DNA of 7,977 bases from an uncultured Oscillospiraceae bacterium. Its GTDB lineage: Bacteria > Bacillota > Clostridia > Oscillospirales > Ruminococcaceae. Below are positions 7,534-7,977 of the stretch, one piece after another (within the stretch, counting starts at the first letter, position 1; every line of letters starts with the position of its first letter). The notes under the pieces are model-generated. The model was not told where the DNA came from, searched no databases, and saw only the letters and a program-made list of their open reading frames with translations. The position numbers and the translations under genes are program-made. The stretch lies in contig UQSL01000081.1 of the NCBI GenBank assembly GCA_900543705.1, positions 1 through 7,977 of the forward strand, given 5' to 3'.

Positions 7534-7574
7534 AGAGAATGGACTATACCCGAAAAAACGGGCAGTGAAAAAAG

Positions 7575-7611
7575 CACCTCCTGATGTAGAATAGAAACTA
7601 CACAGGGGGTG
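7575..7611 (+). promoter_or_regulatory. Hairpin covering the transposase ribosome site
   Basis: CACCTCCTGATGTAG (7575-7589) pairs with 7598-7611 (CTACACAGGGGGTG) around an 8-base loop. There are 14 pairs, one G-U, and a bulged A at 7584. The 3' arm contains the GGGGG ribosome site (7605-7609), 7 bases before the ATG. Transcripts entering from the helicase side would fold and hide the site, a known way for IS elements to limit transposase made by read-through. Confidence 0.55.
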
Positions 7612-7616
7612 TTGTC

Positions 7617-7977
7617 ATGTCAAGAAAATATACGAAGGTAGCAAAGCTGAGTGAGGAAGTATTTCGCCGAAAAGCAACGGGAGAAACGAATCGGGAAATA
7701 GTGGAGAGCTATGGATTGAGTCTACAGCAAATCAAAGCGCTAATCAAGCGGCAGAATCGAAAAGCCCGGCAAGAATACCACTTTCGGCTTTCTATGTCCA
7801 GCCCTGGATGCGCCTATGACAATGCTGGAAAATTTCTTTGCACGCTCAAAACAGAATGCTTATACCGCTCAAAATTTGCTGGTCAGAATGAGATGCAGTT
7901 GGCGGTTGCTGCGTATGTGCAGTTCTACAATTTCGAGCGCATTGATTTGAAAAACGGCCTCACTCCCTTTGAAATCA
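7617..7977 (+). pseudogene. IS3-family transposase, orfA start fused to orfB end, runs off window
   Basis: One frame is open from ATG 7617 to the window end, about 120 codons. Residues 1-52 (MSRKYTKVAKLSEEVFRRKA, then GETNREIVESYGLSLQQIK) are the helix-turn-helix DNA-binding start of IS3-family OrfA. From about residue 54 the sequence (YHFRLSMSSPGCAYDNA, later AAYVQFYNFERIDL, LKNGLTPFEI) is the end of the OrfB DDE domain. The end of orfA, the frameshift zone, and the first two catalytic aspartates are gone; by comparison with intact relatives roughly 0.9 kb is lost (inference). In YDNAGKFLCTLKTEC, relatives have about two more residues and the catalytic Glu (YDNAxMENFF). The shifted frame at 7825 reads LENFFARSK, so two indels have scrambled this site. 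It cannot be an active transposase, but could still bind the element's ends. Confidence 0.85.

Larger units (their letters stand above)
7566..7977 (+). mobile_element. IS3-family insertion sequence, internally deleted, right end outside window
   Basis: The element's left part is recognised by its orfA-type transposase start at 7617 and by the hairpin leader before it. The left terminus is inferred near the TG at 7566 (TGAAAAAAGCACCTCC), because IS3-family ends begin TG. The right end and any target duplication lie beyond the window. It sits 33 bases after the helicase stop. An intact member is about 1.2-1.5 kb; orfA and orfB are here reduced to a short fused frame, so the copy cannot move by its own enzyme. 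Confidence 0.7.

Noticed and set aside
7549..7562. CCCG-A6-CGGG as a terminator for the helicase
   Set aside because: The stem is 4 bp and no T-run follows on either strand.

Overview
The window reads as ordinary chromosomal DNA of a mid-GC Firmicute. Class Clostridia is likely, possibly an Oscillospiraceae-type gut bacterium. The grounds are strong AGGAGG-type ribosome sites, a two-half CarB of the bacterial type, a COG5628-like GNAT protein, a DUF3783 protein, a minimal DEAD-box helicase and an IS3-family orfA of a kind common in Clostridia. The genus is an inference from protein character only. No database was searched.

Layout. (1) 2-3007, +: carB without its first ~60 codons, ended by a 15-bp perfect terminator hairpin at 3021-3056. 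(2) 3057-3608: a mostly degraded stretch. It holds a possible 43-codon minus-strand gene (3116-3247) that would share the carB terminator. It also holds a well-formed promoter, ribosome site and ATG (3367-3423) leading into a gene that stops after 13 codons. (3) 3609-5616, +: a compact three-gene cluster of GNAT acetyltransferase, Cof-type HAD phosphatase and DUF3783 protein, with gaps of 22 and 36 bases. It ends in an 18-bp two-way terminator hairpin that overlaps the last stop codon. (4) 5669-6218: about 550 bases without a convincing gene. (5) 6219-7533, +: possible promoter, a leader of about 140 bases and a minimal DEAD-box RNA helicase. (6) 7566-7977, +: the left end and fused, internally deleted transposase of an IS3-family element that runs off the window.

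How the parts relate. carB (pyrimidine/arginine precursor synthesis) and the helicase (RNA remodelling) are separate housekeeping units. The GNAT-HAD-DUF3783 cluster is probably co-transcribed, but no shared pathway can be read from the sequence. The only visible upstream promoter belongs to the broken reading frame before it, so the cluster may now be expressed from a dead gene's promoter.

I found no CRISPR array, tRNA, rRNA, prophage, defence or biosynthetic system. The most unusual object is the IS3 derivative. The start of orfA is joined in frame to the last ~60 codons of orfB, and two nearby indels that cancel each other remove the catalytic glutamate.
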